The notes under the pieces were generated by a model. That model had not been told where the DNA came from and did no database searches. It saw only the letters and a list, made by a program, of their open reading frames with translations. Both the position numbers and the translations under genes were made by a program. Positions 7,617-14,172 of a stretch of 17,585 nucleotides of DNA are shown here, piece by piece. Positions within the stretch are counted from its first letter, which is position 1, and the number at the start of each line of letters is the position of its first letter. The stretch is from an uncultured Eubacteriales bacterium (GTDB lineage: Bacteria; Bacillota; Clostridia; Oscillospirales; UBA644), in assembly GCA_900547165.1 (NCBI GenBank), contig URFZ01000025.1:1-17585 (forward strand), written 5' to 3'.

Positions 7617-7641
7617 GGGAGAGAGGAAACCCCTCTCTCCC
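7617..7641 (+). other. Strong intercistronic hairpin between pilin and sortase genes
   Basis: GGGAGAGAGG (7617-7626) pairs perfectly with CCTCTCTCCC (7632-7641) around a 5-nt loop. No U-run follows, so it is probably an mRNA stability or processing barrier rather than a terminator. It separates the abundant-product pilin gene from the sortase genes, where such hairpins commonly set unequal expression. The following sortase start has no clear Shine-Dalgarno sequence, in keeping with low sortase expression. Confidence 0.55.
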
Positions 7642-7664
7642 CGCGGAAAAATTAACTGTATGAT

Positions 7665-8564
7665 ATGAAGAAAAACAAAAGTTTTATCGTTCTCGCAGTT
7701 GCTGTGTGCCTGATATTTGTTATGGGGCTTGCTCTGCTTCTTTATCCGACAGTCAGCAATTTCTGGAACGAAAAGCGAAGCGAAAAACTGATAAGCGATT
7801 ATATCGCCAACGTCTCCGAGGCAAAAGGCGAGGATTATTCCGCAGAGTTCAAAGCGGCGGAGGAATATAACAAAACGCTTGAAGGAAAGGGAATTCCCGA
7901 CGCGTTCTCGTTCATCTCCGAAGAAGAGGACGAAACGTATCTTTCTCTTCTTTCGCAGTCCTCAAACGGCGTTATGGGTTTTATAAAGATACCCAAAATA
8001 AACGTCAGCCTGCCGATATACCACACCACCGAAAAAAGCGTTCTCGAAAAGGGTGTCGGACATTTGCAGGGTTCGGCTCTGCCCGTCGGCGGCAGAGGCA
8101 CGCATTGCGTGCTTTCCGCGCACAGGGGGCTTCCGTCCGCCGCGCTTTTCACGGATCTTGATCTGCTTTCCGAGGGGGACAGGTTTTTCATTTATGTGCT
8201 TGACCGCGCCCTTGCTTATGAGGTCGATCAGATTCTTGAAGTCGAGCCGGACGAGACCGAAAGCCTTGACGTTTCCGAGGACGGGGATCTTGTAACGCTT
8301 GTGACCTGCACGCCTTACGGCGTCAACTCTCACCGTCTGCTCGTTCGCGGACACCGCGTTGAATATACGGAATCCGACGTTGCCGAGGCAAAAAAGAACG
8401 CCGTCGGCTCCATTTACACGAACTACACGCTGTGGTTGACCGTCAGCGCGGCGTTTACCGTTGTTTTTGTCGTTTCGATGATACTTTTTATAAAGAAAAG
8501 AAAACCTGTTGAAGACGGAACAGACCGGAAAAAAACCGACCGAAACGGAGGACAACGGCAATGA
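7665..8564 (+). CDS. Class C (pilin-polymerising) sortase, first copy
   Basis: Membrane transpeptidase that links pilin subunits by isopeptide bonds outside the cell; 299 aa. It has an N-terminal membrane helix (about 6-28), the sortase barrel, and a C-terminal membrane helix (about 247-272) followed by KKRK. This double-anchored layout and the HRLLVRG block are typical of class C. Catalytic residues are H153 (in SAHRG), C215 (in LVTCTPYG) and R224 (in SHRLLVRG). A lid is suggested by PDAF at 78-81, with Asp and an aromatic spaced as in the DPW/DPF lids of streptococcal pilin sortases. The start at 7665 has no good ribosome-binding site. The 3' end overlaps the next sortase by 4 bp (ATGA), so the two are coupled. 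It follows the shaft pilin, its likely substrate. Confidence 0.93.
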   Translation: MKKNKSFIVLAVAVCLIFVMGLALLLYPTVSNFWNEKRSEKLISDYIANVSEAKGEDYSAEFKAAEEYNKTLEGKGIPDAFSFISEEEDETYLSLLSQSSNGVMGFIKIPKINVSLPIYHTTEKSVLEKGVGHLQGSALPVGGRGTHCVLSAHRGLPSAALFTDLDLLSEGDRFFIYVLDRALAYEVDQILEVEPDETESLDVSEDGDLVTLVTCTPYGVNSHRLLVRGHRVEYTESDVAEAKKNAVGSIYTNYTLWLTVSAAFTVVFVVSMILFIKKRKPVEDGTDRKKTDRNGGQRQ

Positions 8565-9442
8565 ATGTTAAACGCCTGACAACGGTGCTTGTCGTTATCG
8601 TTTTCATTCTCGGGCTGGGAATACTGCTTTATCCTACGTTCAGCGACCTTTTGAATCAGTTCCGTCAGGATTCGCTCATCGACGAATATATCAAAACAAC
8701 AGAGGACGTGAGTTCGGAAGACCTTTCCGAACAAATCAAAGAGGCTGAGGAATACAACTCAACTCTCGACCCGACGTTTCACGACGCGTTTTCGGGCAAA
8801 GACCCGAAAGAGGACGATGTTTACTGGTCGCTTCTCAACATTGACGGCAACGGAATTATGGGCTATATGGAAATTCCGAAAATAAGCGTGCGTCTGCCCA
8901 TATATCACGGCACATCCGAGCGTGTTTTGCAGCACGGTCTGGGGCATCTTGCGGGCACGTCGCTTCCCGTCGGCGGAAAAGGCACGCACAGCGTCGTTTC
9001 GGGGCACCGGGGTCTGCCGTCCGCGCTGCTTTTGACGGACATCGACAGGCTGACTTACGGCGACAGATTTTCCGTCACCGTCCTCGGCGAAAAACTCGTT
9101 TACGAGGTTGACAAAATAACCGTTATCGAACCGGACAAGGTGTCCGACCTGAAACCGGAGGACGCAGGCGACTATATAACGCTGCTGACCTGTACCCCTT
9201 ACGGCATAAATTCGCACCGTCTGCTCGTCCGCGGCAGCCGCGTTGAGGGCGAAACGGAACTTGAAGAAGTTACGACACTTCAAAAGATAGTTCAGAGTTT
9301 TGATTGGAAAGGTAAACTTCTGATTGCGCTTGCGGGTGTAGGATTTATTGCGTTTATCATCTTCATCATACTCAAAAAGCGTAAAAAGAAAGGCACGGAA
9401 GAGCCGAAGAAAGAAAAAAATCAGGAAAAACATATCGAATAG
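8561..9442 (+). CDS. Class C (pilin-polymerising) sortase, second copy
   Basis: Paralogue of the preceding sortase, 293 aa, with the same layout: N-terminal helix (about 7-25), barrel, C-terminal helix (about 247-266) and a very lysine-rich tail. Catalytic residues are H149 (SGHRG), C211 (LLTCTPYG) and R220 (SHRLLVRG). The lid region carries HDAF (74-77). GGAGG at 8547-8551 lies 9 nt before the ATG, much stronger than for the first sortase. Tandem pilin sortases usually differ in which minor pilin they add; which one acts on the tip and which on the base cannot be decided from sequence. Confidence 0.93.
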   Translation: MNVKRLTTVLVVIVFILGLGILLYPTFSDLLNQFRQDSLIDEYIKTTEDVSSEDLSEQIKEAEEYNSTLDPTFHDAFSGKDPKEDDVYWSLLNIDGNGIMGYMEIPKISVRLPIYHGTSERVLQHGLGHLAGTSLPVGGKGTHSVVSGHRGLPSALLLTDIDRLTYGDRFSVTVLGEKLVYEVDKITVIEPDKVSDLKPEDAGDYITLLTCTPYGINSHRLLVRGSRVEGETELEEVTTLQKIVQSFDWKGKLLIALAGVGFIAFIIFIILKKRKKKGTEEPKKEKNQEKHIE

Positions 9443-9485
9443 CATATTAAAGAACAAGGCAAATAACGGAAAGGAGGATCTCGAT

Positions 9486-10187
9486 ATGAAAAAAACGTTC
9501 GGAACAAAAGTTTTTGCGGTGCTTGCCGCGCTTGCGGTTTTGCTGACGTTTGCGCTGCCCAAAGCGGCGTGCGCGCAGTCGGTTTATCCCGATACGGGAG
9601 ATTTTGAACTGCGGTGCGCTTATGAAAATATGCCGCTTGAAAATATGAGATTCTCCGTTTATCGTGTTGCCGATATGCCGTCTCTCGGCAAGTTTTCGCT
9701 GTTGCCCGCGTTTGAAGAAAGCGGCGCTGATATAGAAAACATCGAAAAGGCGAGCGATTGGAACCGTGTTGCGAAAGAACTTGCGGAGTTCGCGAAAAAC
9801 ATGTCCGTCACACCTCTTGAAACTGTTATGACGGATACGAACGGCACTTTTCGCCTGACATCTCTTAACAGGGGACTGTATCTGTTCGTAGGCGAAACGT
9901 TGCGGGTGGACGAGACCGAATATTCCTGTTCGCCGTTCCTTGTTTCGCTGCCGGATTTCGATGAAAATTCGGGCAAATGGATTTTTAACGTGACCGCGGA
10001 AGCCAAAATAGGCTCTTCGCCCGTCGAACCGGAGCCGACAACTCCCACAACGGGCAAAAAACCGAACACCGAAGACCCGAACGACCTTGCGGAATGGATA
10101 TTCCCGCTTGTTGCGGCGTCAATAGGGTTTGTTACCGTGCTTTGTTTGTTTATCGTTATAACAAAGCGCGGCAAAGAACAGAATTAA
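9486..10187 (+). CDS. Minor basal pilin (SpaB-like) with variant sorting motif
   Basis: Small secreted pilin, 233 aa, likely the wall-linked base of the pilus. The start at 9486 has AAGGAGG 8 nt upstream; the frame is open further upstream, but that overlaps the sortase gene. The signal peptide spans about 1-30 (hydrophobic AALAVLLTFAL, then ACAQS). Residues about 38-175 form one Ig-like domain resembling the N-terminal domain of the shaft pilin, with the pattern GLYLFVGE...YSCSPFLVSLP. Two Cys (in ELRCAY and YSCSP) could form a disulfide. A Pro/Thr-rich linker leads to TPTTG (186-190), a hydrophilic stretch of about 15 residues, a membrane helix (about 206-228) and TKRGKEQN. The motif lacks the usual Leu, and the gap to the helix is longer than usual. 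It is the last gene of the operon. Confidence 0.8.
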   Translation: MKKTFGTKVFAVLAALAVLLTFALPKAACAQSVYPDTGDFELRCAYENMPLENMRFSVYRVADMPSLGKFSLLPAFEESGADIENIEKASDWNRVAKELAEFAKNMSVTPLETVMTDTNGTFRLTSLNRGLYLFVGETLRVDETEYSCSPFLVSLPDFDENSGKWIFNVTAEAKIGSSPVEPEPTTPTTGKKPNTEDPNDLAEWIFPLVAASIGFVTVLCLFIVITKRGKEQN

Positions 10188-10190
10188 GAG

Positions 10191-10239
10191 TAAGGGGCAG
10201 TAAAAAAACGCAAGTTTTTTTACTGCCTCTTATTTTTTT
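10191..10239 (+). terminator. Terminator of the pilus operon
   Basis: Arms 10191-10208 and 10215-10232 (18 bp, one G-U pair) around the loop CGCAAG, followed by TTTTTTT (10233-10239). It starts 3 bp after the basal pilin stop. Stem (GGGGC-A/T-GTAAAAAAA) and loop match the terminator at 14-55 read in its own direction. Confidence 0.9.
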
Positions 10240-10270
10240 AAAAAAACGGTTTCAGGGGGGTAGTATTTTT

Positions 10271-10320
10271 CACATGATTGTGCTATAATGTATTCAATGT
10301 GCAATAACGGTTTAAAACCG
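10271..10320 (+). promoter_or_regulatory. Promoter region of ktrBA with two palindromes
   Basis: Extended -10 TGCTATAAT (TATAAT at 10284-10289) with no convincing -35 box. The palindrome CACA-TGAT-TGTG (10271-10282) lies just upstream and overlaps the extended element. A second perfect palindrome, CGGTTT-A-AAACCG (10308-10320), lies in the short leader 11 bp before the start codon. Both could bind regulators. The leader is only about 36 nt, so there is no room for the c-di-AMP riboswitch often found before ktr genes. Confidence 0.55.
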
Positions 10321-10331
10321 ACAGAAAAGGG

Positions 10332-11642
10332 GTGTTCCCGATAAAGGGGAATTTTTTAAGACATCTTTCGCCCGCGCGCGTCATCGCGTTCGGGTTTGCG
10401 TCCCTTATTCTGATAGGCTCCGTCCTGCTGACAATGCCGTTCAGCCTGCGCGACGGTGTGAGCATAAGTTATATAGACTCTCTTTACACCTCGGCAAGCG
10501 CCGTTTGCGTAACGGGGCTTCTTACCGTTGACGTGTATGATACGTTTACAACGGCGGGGCAGATAATAGTTGCCGTTCTCATTCAGGCGGGCGGGCTCGG
10601 CGTTGCAACAATGGGCGCAGGAATAATTCTCGCCGTCGGCAGAAAAATGGATTTGAAAAGCCGGAATATAGTCCGTGAAGCGGTCAATCTCGGCGCGGAC
10701 AGCGGCGTTGCGCGGCTTGTGCGCAACATTTTCGGCGCGACCGTTGTTATCGAACTTGCGGGCGCGGCGCTTTCCTTTTGCGTTTTTGCGCGCAAACTTC
10801 CGCTCGGCAGGGCGATAGGCGTCAGCCTTTTTCACTCCGTCGCGGCGTTCAACAACTCGGGCTTTGACATCTTCGGCGGCGGACAGAGCCTGACCGCGTA
10901 CAGAAGCGACGTCGCTCTCAACCTGATAACCTGCGCGCTGATAATCCTCGGCGGCATCGGTTTTCTCGTTATCCGCGAATTGCTCGACAAGCGGTTTCGG
11001 TGGAAACGGCTTTCGATGCATGCAAAAGTCGTGCTTTCCGTCAGCGGCGCTCTGATAGTCGGAGGCGCCCTTCTCGTCAAACTGACGGAGAACATTCCAT
11101 GGCTCGGCGCGTTATTTAACAGCGTTTCCGCGCGTACAGCAGGCTTTTCGACATACCCGCTCGGGAATTTTTCCAATGCGGGACTGCTTGTGATGATTTT
11201 TCTGATGTTCGTCGGCGCGTCTCCCGGCTCAACGGGCGGCGGCATAAAAACCACGACGCTTTTTGTTCTGTTACAGGGTATAAAATCAGCCGCGACGAAC
11301 CGTTCGGAAAAGGCGTTTCGCTATTCCGTTCCGAAGGACGCTTTCAAAAAAGCGGCGATAATAACCTTGCTCGGCATGGGCATAGTGTTCACGGGAACCT
11401 TTATATTTTGCGCGCTTGAACCGCAGCTCGGACTGTCCGATGTGCTTTTTGAGGTAGTCAGCGCGTTCGGCACGGTCGGGCTTTCAACGGGGATAACTCC
11501 GACAATAGGCACGGGCGCAAAACTGCTTTCGATAGTTCTTATGTACATCGGCAGACTCGGACCTATGACCGTTGCAACGCTGTGGTACTTCTCACGCGGC
11601 GAGCGCGCGCGTTATCCCGAGGGAAACATTTCAATAGGATAA
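10332..11642 (+). CDS. KtrB/TrkH-family potassium uptake channel subunit
   Basis: Membrane subunit of a Ktr-type K+ uptake system, 436 aa, the size of KtrB rather than the longer TrkH. It has four M1-P-M2 repeats, each with a filter glycine: TGL (G62), NNSGF (G177), RTAGFST (G271) and FGTVGLSTG (G383). The block GASPGSTGGGIKTTT after repeat three is a family signature. About eight to ten hydrophobic helices are visible. The start is taken as GTG 10332, the first possible start after an in-frame TAA at 10305; AAAAGGGG directly abuts it, so the ribosome-binding spacing is odd and the true start is not certain. The RCK partner gene follows after 15 bp. Confidence 0.93.
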   Translation: MFPIKGNFLRHLSPARVIAFGFASLILIGSVLLTMPFSLRDGVSISYIDSLYTSASAVCVTGLLTVDVYDTFTTAGQIIVAVLIQAGGLGVATMGAGIILAVGRKMDLKSRNIVREAVNLGADSGVARLVRNIFGATVVIELAGAALSFCVFARKLPLGRAIGVSLFHSVAAFNNSGFDIFGGGQSLTAYRSDVALNLITCALIILGGIGFLVIRELLDKRFRWKRLSMHAKVVLSVSGALIVGGALLVKLTENIPWLGALFNSVSARTAGFSTYPLGNFSNAGLLVMIFLMFVGASPGSTGGGIKTTTLFVLLQGIKSAATNRSEKAFRYSVPKDAFKKAAIITLLGMGIVFTGTFIFCALEPQLGLSDVLFEVVSAFGTVGLSTGITPTIGTGAKLLSIVLMYIGRLGPMTVATLWYFSRGERARYPEGNISIG

Positions 11643-11657
11643 AGGGAGATATGCAAT

Positions 11658-12335
11658 ATGTTTCATCATTCCAAAAGCGGAAAAATATCTTACGGCATAG
11701 TCGGAGTGGGACGGTTCGGCTCGGCGCTTGCCCGCGAACTTGCCGCTGCCGGCTCGGACATCGTGGTGATTGACTCGGACGAGGACAAGGTGTGTGAAAT
11801 GCGCGAATTGACGGACAACGCTTACATCGTTGCCAATCTCGAAAAGAAAACCCTTACGGAAACCGGCATACAGAACTGCGACGTTGCCGTTGTGTGCATC
11901 GGTGAGAAAATGGACATATCCATTTTAACAACGCTCAATCTCGTGTCTCTCGGTATCCCGAAAGTTATATCAAAGGCGTCAAGCGCGGAACACGGGCTCA
12001 TTCTCGAAAAACTCGGCGCGGAGGTCGTTTACCCCGAGCGCGATATGGCGATAAGGCTTGCCAACCGTCTCGAAACCGCAAAAGCGCTCGATTACGTTCA
12101 GCTGAGCGAGAAAATAAACGTTTCAAAAATACTCGTGCCCGATAAGGCGGTCGGAAGAACCGTTGTTGACATAAACCTTCGTTCCCGCTTCGGGCTTAAT
12201 ATCATCGCCGTCGAAAACGGCGGCAAGGTCACGGAAATAGTCAGCCCCGACTATGTTTTCGAAAAGGGCGACCTGCTCTATGTTTCGGGCGGCAAAGAGG
12301 ATATCAAAAAACTCAACGATTGGCTTGATGAGTGA
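11658..12335 (+). CDS. KtrA/TrkA-type RCK gating subunit of the potassium uptake system
   Basis: Cytosolic regulatory subunit (225 aa) forming the ring that gates KtrB in response to nucleotide. The N-terminal RCK Rossmann fold (about 10-130) starts with G-V-G-R-F-G (16-21), with D39 at the end of strand two (VVIDSDED). The C-terminal TrkA_C/RCK_C domain (about 140-225) covers SKILVPDKAVG to the end and is the usual site for c-di-AMP in this family; binding here is not shown. It has one RCK unit, as in KtrA, not two as in classical TrkA. AAAGGGAG lies 9 nt before the ATG. It is co-transcribed with ktrB. Confidence 0.93.
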   Translation: MFHHSKSGKISYGIVGVGRFGSALARELAAAGSDIVVIDSDEDKVCEMRELTDNAYIVANLEKKTLTETGIQNCDVAVVCIGEKMDISILTTLNLVSLGIPKVISKASSAEHGLILEKLGAEVVYPERDMAIRLANRLETAKALDYVQLSEKINVSKILVPDKAVGRTVVDINLRSRFGLNIIAVENGGKVTEIVSPDYVFEKGDLLYVSGGKEDIKKLNDWLDE

Positions 12336-12348
12336 TTTTTTTGCGTTT

Positions 12349-12363
12349 GCAACCCGCGGTTGC
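12349..12363. other. Short palindrome after ktrA
   Basis: GCAACC-CGC-GGTTGC, 13 bp after the ktrA stop codon. No U-run follows on the plus strand (a T-run lies before it), so termination would be poor. It lies 22 bp before the -35 box of the next gene and could instead be an operator. Confidence 0.35.
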
Positions 12364-12384
12364 GTAAATTCAAGCCAAAGACGG

Positions 12385-12413
12385 TTGATTTATTCTTATT
12401 CGCGGTGTATAAT
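12385..12413 (+). promoter_or_regulatory. Sigma-A promoter of the XRE regulator gene
   Basis: TTGATT (12385-12390), a 17-bp spacer, TATAAT (12408-12413) preceded by TG. Transcription should start near 12420, about 20 nt before the ATG. Confidence 0.8.
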
Positions 12414-12440
12414 GCGGAAAAAAGCAACGGAGGAAAAGAG

Positions 12441-12995
12441 ATGACTCTTTCCGAAAAGATATGTTATTGTCGAAAGAAAGCGGGAATTTCGCAGGAGGTG
12501 CTTGCCTCTCGACTCGGTGTTTCCCGACAGGCCGTCAGCAAATGGGAGACAGGAGAAGCCGAACCCGAACTTTCAAAAATCAAGGCGCTTGCGAGCGAAT
12601 TTGATGTCAGTCTGGACGGGCTTTTATCCGATGCCGATCCCCGCGAAGAAAAAACAACTTATGAATACAATGAGGGCGGCTCGACCTCTTCTGCGGGGTG
12701 GATAAAGTCCGTTCCCGGTTTTCTCGGCTCATTGTTCAGGAAATACGGTTGGCTCGGCGGCGTTTATTTTGCCGTTTCGGGGCTTGCAACCGCATTCATC
12801 GGTTGGCTTGCCCGTTTTATTTCAAACAAAATGCTCAACAGTTTCGGCGGATCTTGGCTTGCTTCGGGCTTCGGCGGCACACAGATTTTTAACCCCGTGG
12901 CGGTCTTGGGCTCTGTCATTATGGGCATCGGCGGAATAATCTTTATCGCGGGCGTTGTGTTTACGGTTGTTTTTCTGGCAAAGAAAGAAAAATAA
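12441..12995 (+). CDS. XRE-family regulator with C-terminal membrane domain
   Basis: DNA-binding protein of 184 aa. Residues 5-62 form an XRE/HTH_3 domain with the usual recognition region SRQAVSKWE (28-36) and the dimer-side pattern EFDVSLDGLL. After a short acidic linker (64-88), the rest is hydrophobic and Gly-rich, with two likely membrane helices (about 104-124 and 152-180) and a KKEK tail, so the regulator is probably held at the membrane. GGAGG at 12429-12433 is 7 nt before this ATG; upstream in-frame codons precede the promoter and are not used. It has its own promoter and terminator. Its target is unknown. It lies just upstream of a unit containing a DUF2975-like membrane protein, a type of partner often found beside small XRE regulators. 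Confidence 0.9.
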   Translation: MTLSEKICYCRKKAGISQEVLASRLGVSRQAVSKWETGEAEPELSKIKALASEFDVSLDGLLSDADPREEKTTYEYNEGGSTSSAGWIKSVPGFLGSLFRKYGWLGGVYFAVSGLATAFIGWLARFISNKMLNSFGGSWLASGFGGTQIFNPVAVLGSVIMGIGGIIFIAGVVFTVVFLAKKEK

Positions 12996-13010
12996 TGCTG
13001 TTTTTCAGAG

Positions 13011-13041
13011 CGGCTCGGCGATTTTTTCGCCGAGCCTTTTT
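13011..13041 (+). terminator. Terminator of the XRE regulator gene
   Basis: Stem GGCTCGGCGA / TCGCCGAGCC with a short T-rich loop, followed by TTTTT; it begins about 16 bp after the stop codon. A classic intrinsic terminator. Confidence 0.92.
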
Positions 13042-13055
13042 GCGTAACAGGGGAC

Positions 13056-13084
13056 TTGACAAACGCCGTTCATTGTGATATGAT
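13056..13084 (+). promoter_or_regulatory. Sigma-A promoter of the hydrolase operon
   Basis: Consensus TTGACA (13056-13061), 17-bp spacer, TATGAT (13079-13084) with an extended TGA before it. The transcript start near 13091 leaves a leader of about 33 nt. Confidence 0.88.
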
Positions 13085-13123
13085 ACGCTCAATGTAAAAC
13101 GTGTGTTTTTAATAGGGAATAAA

Positions 13124-13837
13124 ATGAAAAAAGAAATATTGAAAATAAATACCGCGCCCGCCGTTGTTTACGGCGAACCGTCGGACAAGGTGTTTTTGTT
13201 CGTGCACGGGCAATTCGGCAGAAAAGAAGAGGCTGAACCTTTTGCCGAGGTTGCCGAGCCGTTCGGGTATCAGGTTCTGGCTGTCGATCTGCCCGAACAC
13301 AACGGCAGGGAAGACAGCGTAAAACTCTTGCCGTGGAAAGTCGTTCCCGAATTTTCGGGCGTGCTGCAATATATGAAAACGCGCTGGAAAAATATAAACC
13401 TTCGTGCGACAAGTATCGGCGTATGGTTTTCGCTTCTTGCGTTCGCGAATGAACAGTTTGATAAAACTCTTCTTATTTCGCCGCTTCTGAATATGGAGCG
13501 AATGATTCTTTCAATGATGGACGCGGAGAACGTGTCGGAAGAGCGACTGCAAAAGGAAAAGAATATTGTCACTCCGCTCGGCGCGAAACTTTCGTGGCGG
13601 TATCTTTGCTATGCGCGTGAAAACCGTGTGCATTCCGTCGGGAGAGACACGCATATACTTTACGGAGAAAACGATGCGGTTATTCCGCGTTCGGAAGTCG
13701 CGGCTTTCGCGGAAAACGAAAACTGCCGTTTGACGGTCGCAGACGGGTGCGAACATTGGTTCCACACCGAAGAACAACTCCGTGTGCTGAAACGGTGGGA
13801 AGAAAAAGTATTGACCGAAGTAGGGGAGAATATATGA
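13124..13837 (+). CDS. Alpha/beta-hydrolase family protein
   Basis: Cytosolic serine hydrolase of unknown substrate, 237 aa. The fold is recognisable from the oxyanion-hole HGQFG (28-32), the nucleophile elbow A-T-S-I-G (S97; the usual first Gly is Ala), the acid in LYGENDAVIP (D184), and a late His in CEHWFH (H211, or H214). The start at 13124 has AGGGA 5 nt upstream; an in-frame GTG at 13103 is less likely. The gene overlaps the next by 4 bp (ATGA), so the two are translationally coupled. An esterase or lipase-like role is possible but cannot be specified. Confidence 0.85.
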   Translation: MKKEILKINTAPAVVYGEPSDKVFLFVHGQFGRKEEAEPFAEVAEPFGYQVLAVDLPEHNGREDSVKLLPWKVVPEFSGVLQYMKTRWKNINLRATSIGVWFSLLAFANEQFDKTLLISPLLNMERMILSMMDAENVSEERLQKEKNIVTPLGAKLSWRYLCYARENRVHSVGRDTHILYGENDAVIPRSEVAAFAENENCRLTVADGCEHWFHTEEQLRVLKRWEEKVLTEVGENI

Positions 13838-14160
13838 AAGACAAAAATCCCGATTGCCCCTGCAAAAGAGACTGCGCTCGTCACGCCGACTGCGCCGCCT
13901 GCCGCGAAAACCATGCCGAAAACGGAAAGCCCACCGCTTGCGAACGTATGAAAAAAGATAAGTTTTCCGCGCTTTGGGCGTATGTGGGCAGCCAAAGTGG
14001 CGAGTTTGTTTCGCTGTCCTTTGAGGAAATCGAAAAAATCGCGGGAATGCCCATCGACCATTCGTTTTTGACGTATAAAAAAAATCTTGAACGGTTCGGT
14101 TGGAAAGTTGCGAAAATCGCGATGAAATGCGGAAACGTTACATTTGAAAAAATTAAATAA
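13834..14160 (+). CDS. Small Cys-rich protein, hypothetical
   Basis: 108 aa, no signal peptide. The N-terminus has C8, C10, C14, C20, C23 and C36 with H17 and H27, an arrangement (CPC...CxRHxxCxxCR..H) that looks like a small metal-binding module. Residues about 46-108 carry VSLSFEEIEKIAG and an F-G-W-K-V...V-T-F pattern, resembling a small domain seen in many short bacterial proteins (I recall it as DUF7662-like; unverified). GGGGAG is 5 nt before the ATG, and the start overlaps the hydrolase stop. The next gene's ribosome-binding site overlaps this stop codon. Function is unknown; nucleic-acid binding is a guess. Confidence 0.8.
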   Translation: MKDKNPDCPCKRDCARHADCAACRENHAENGKPTACERMKKDKFSALWAYVGSQSGEFVSLSFEEIEKIAGMPIDHSFLTYKKNLERFGWKVAKIAMKCGNVTFEKIK

Positions 14161-14172
14161 GGAGCATAAAAA

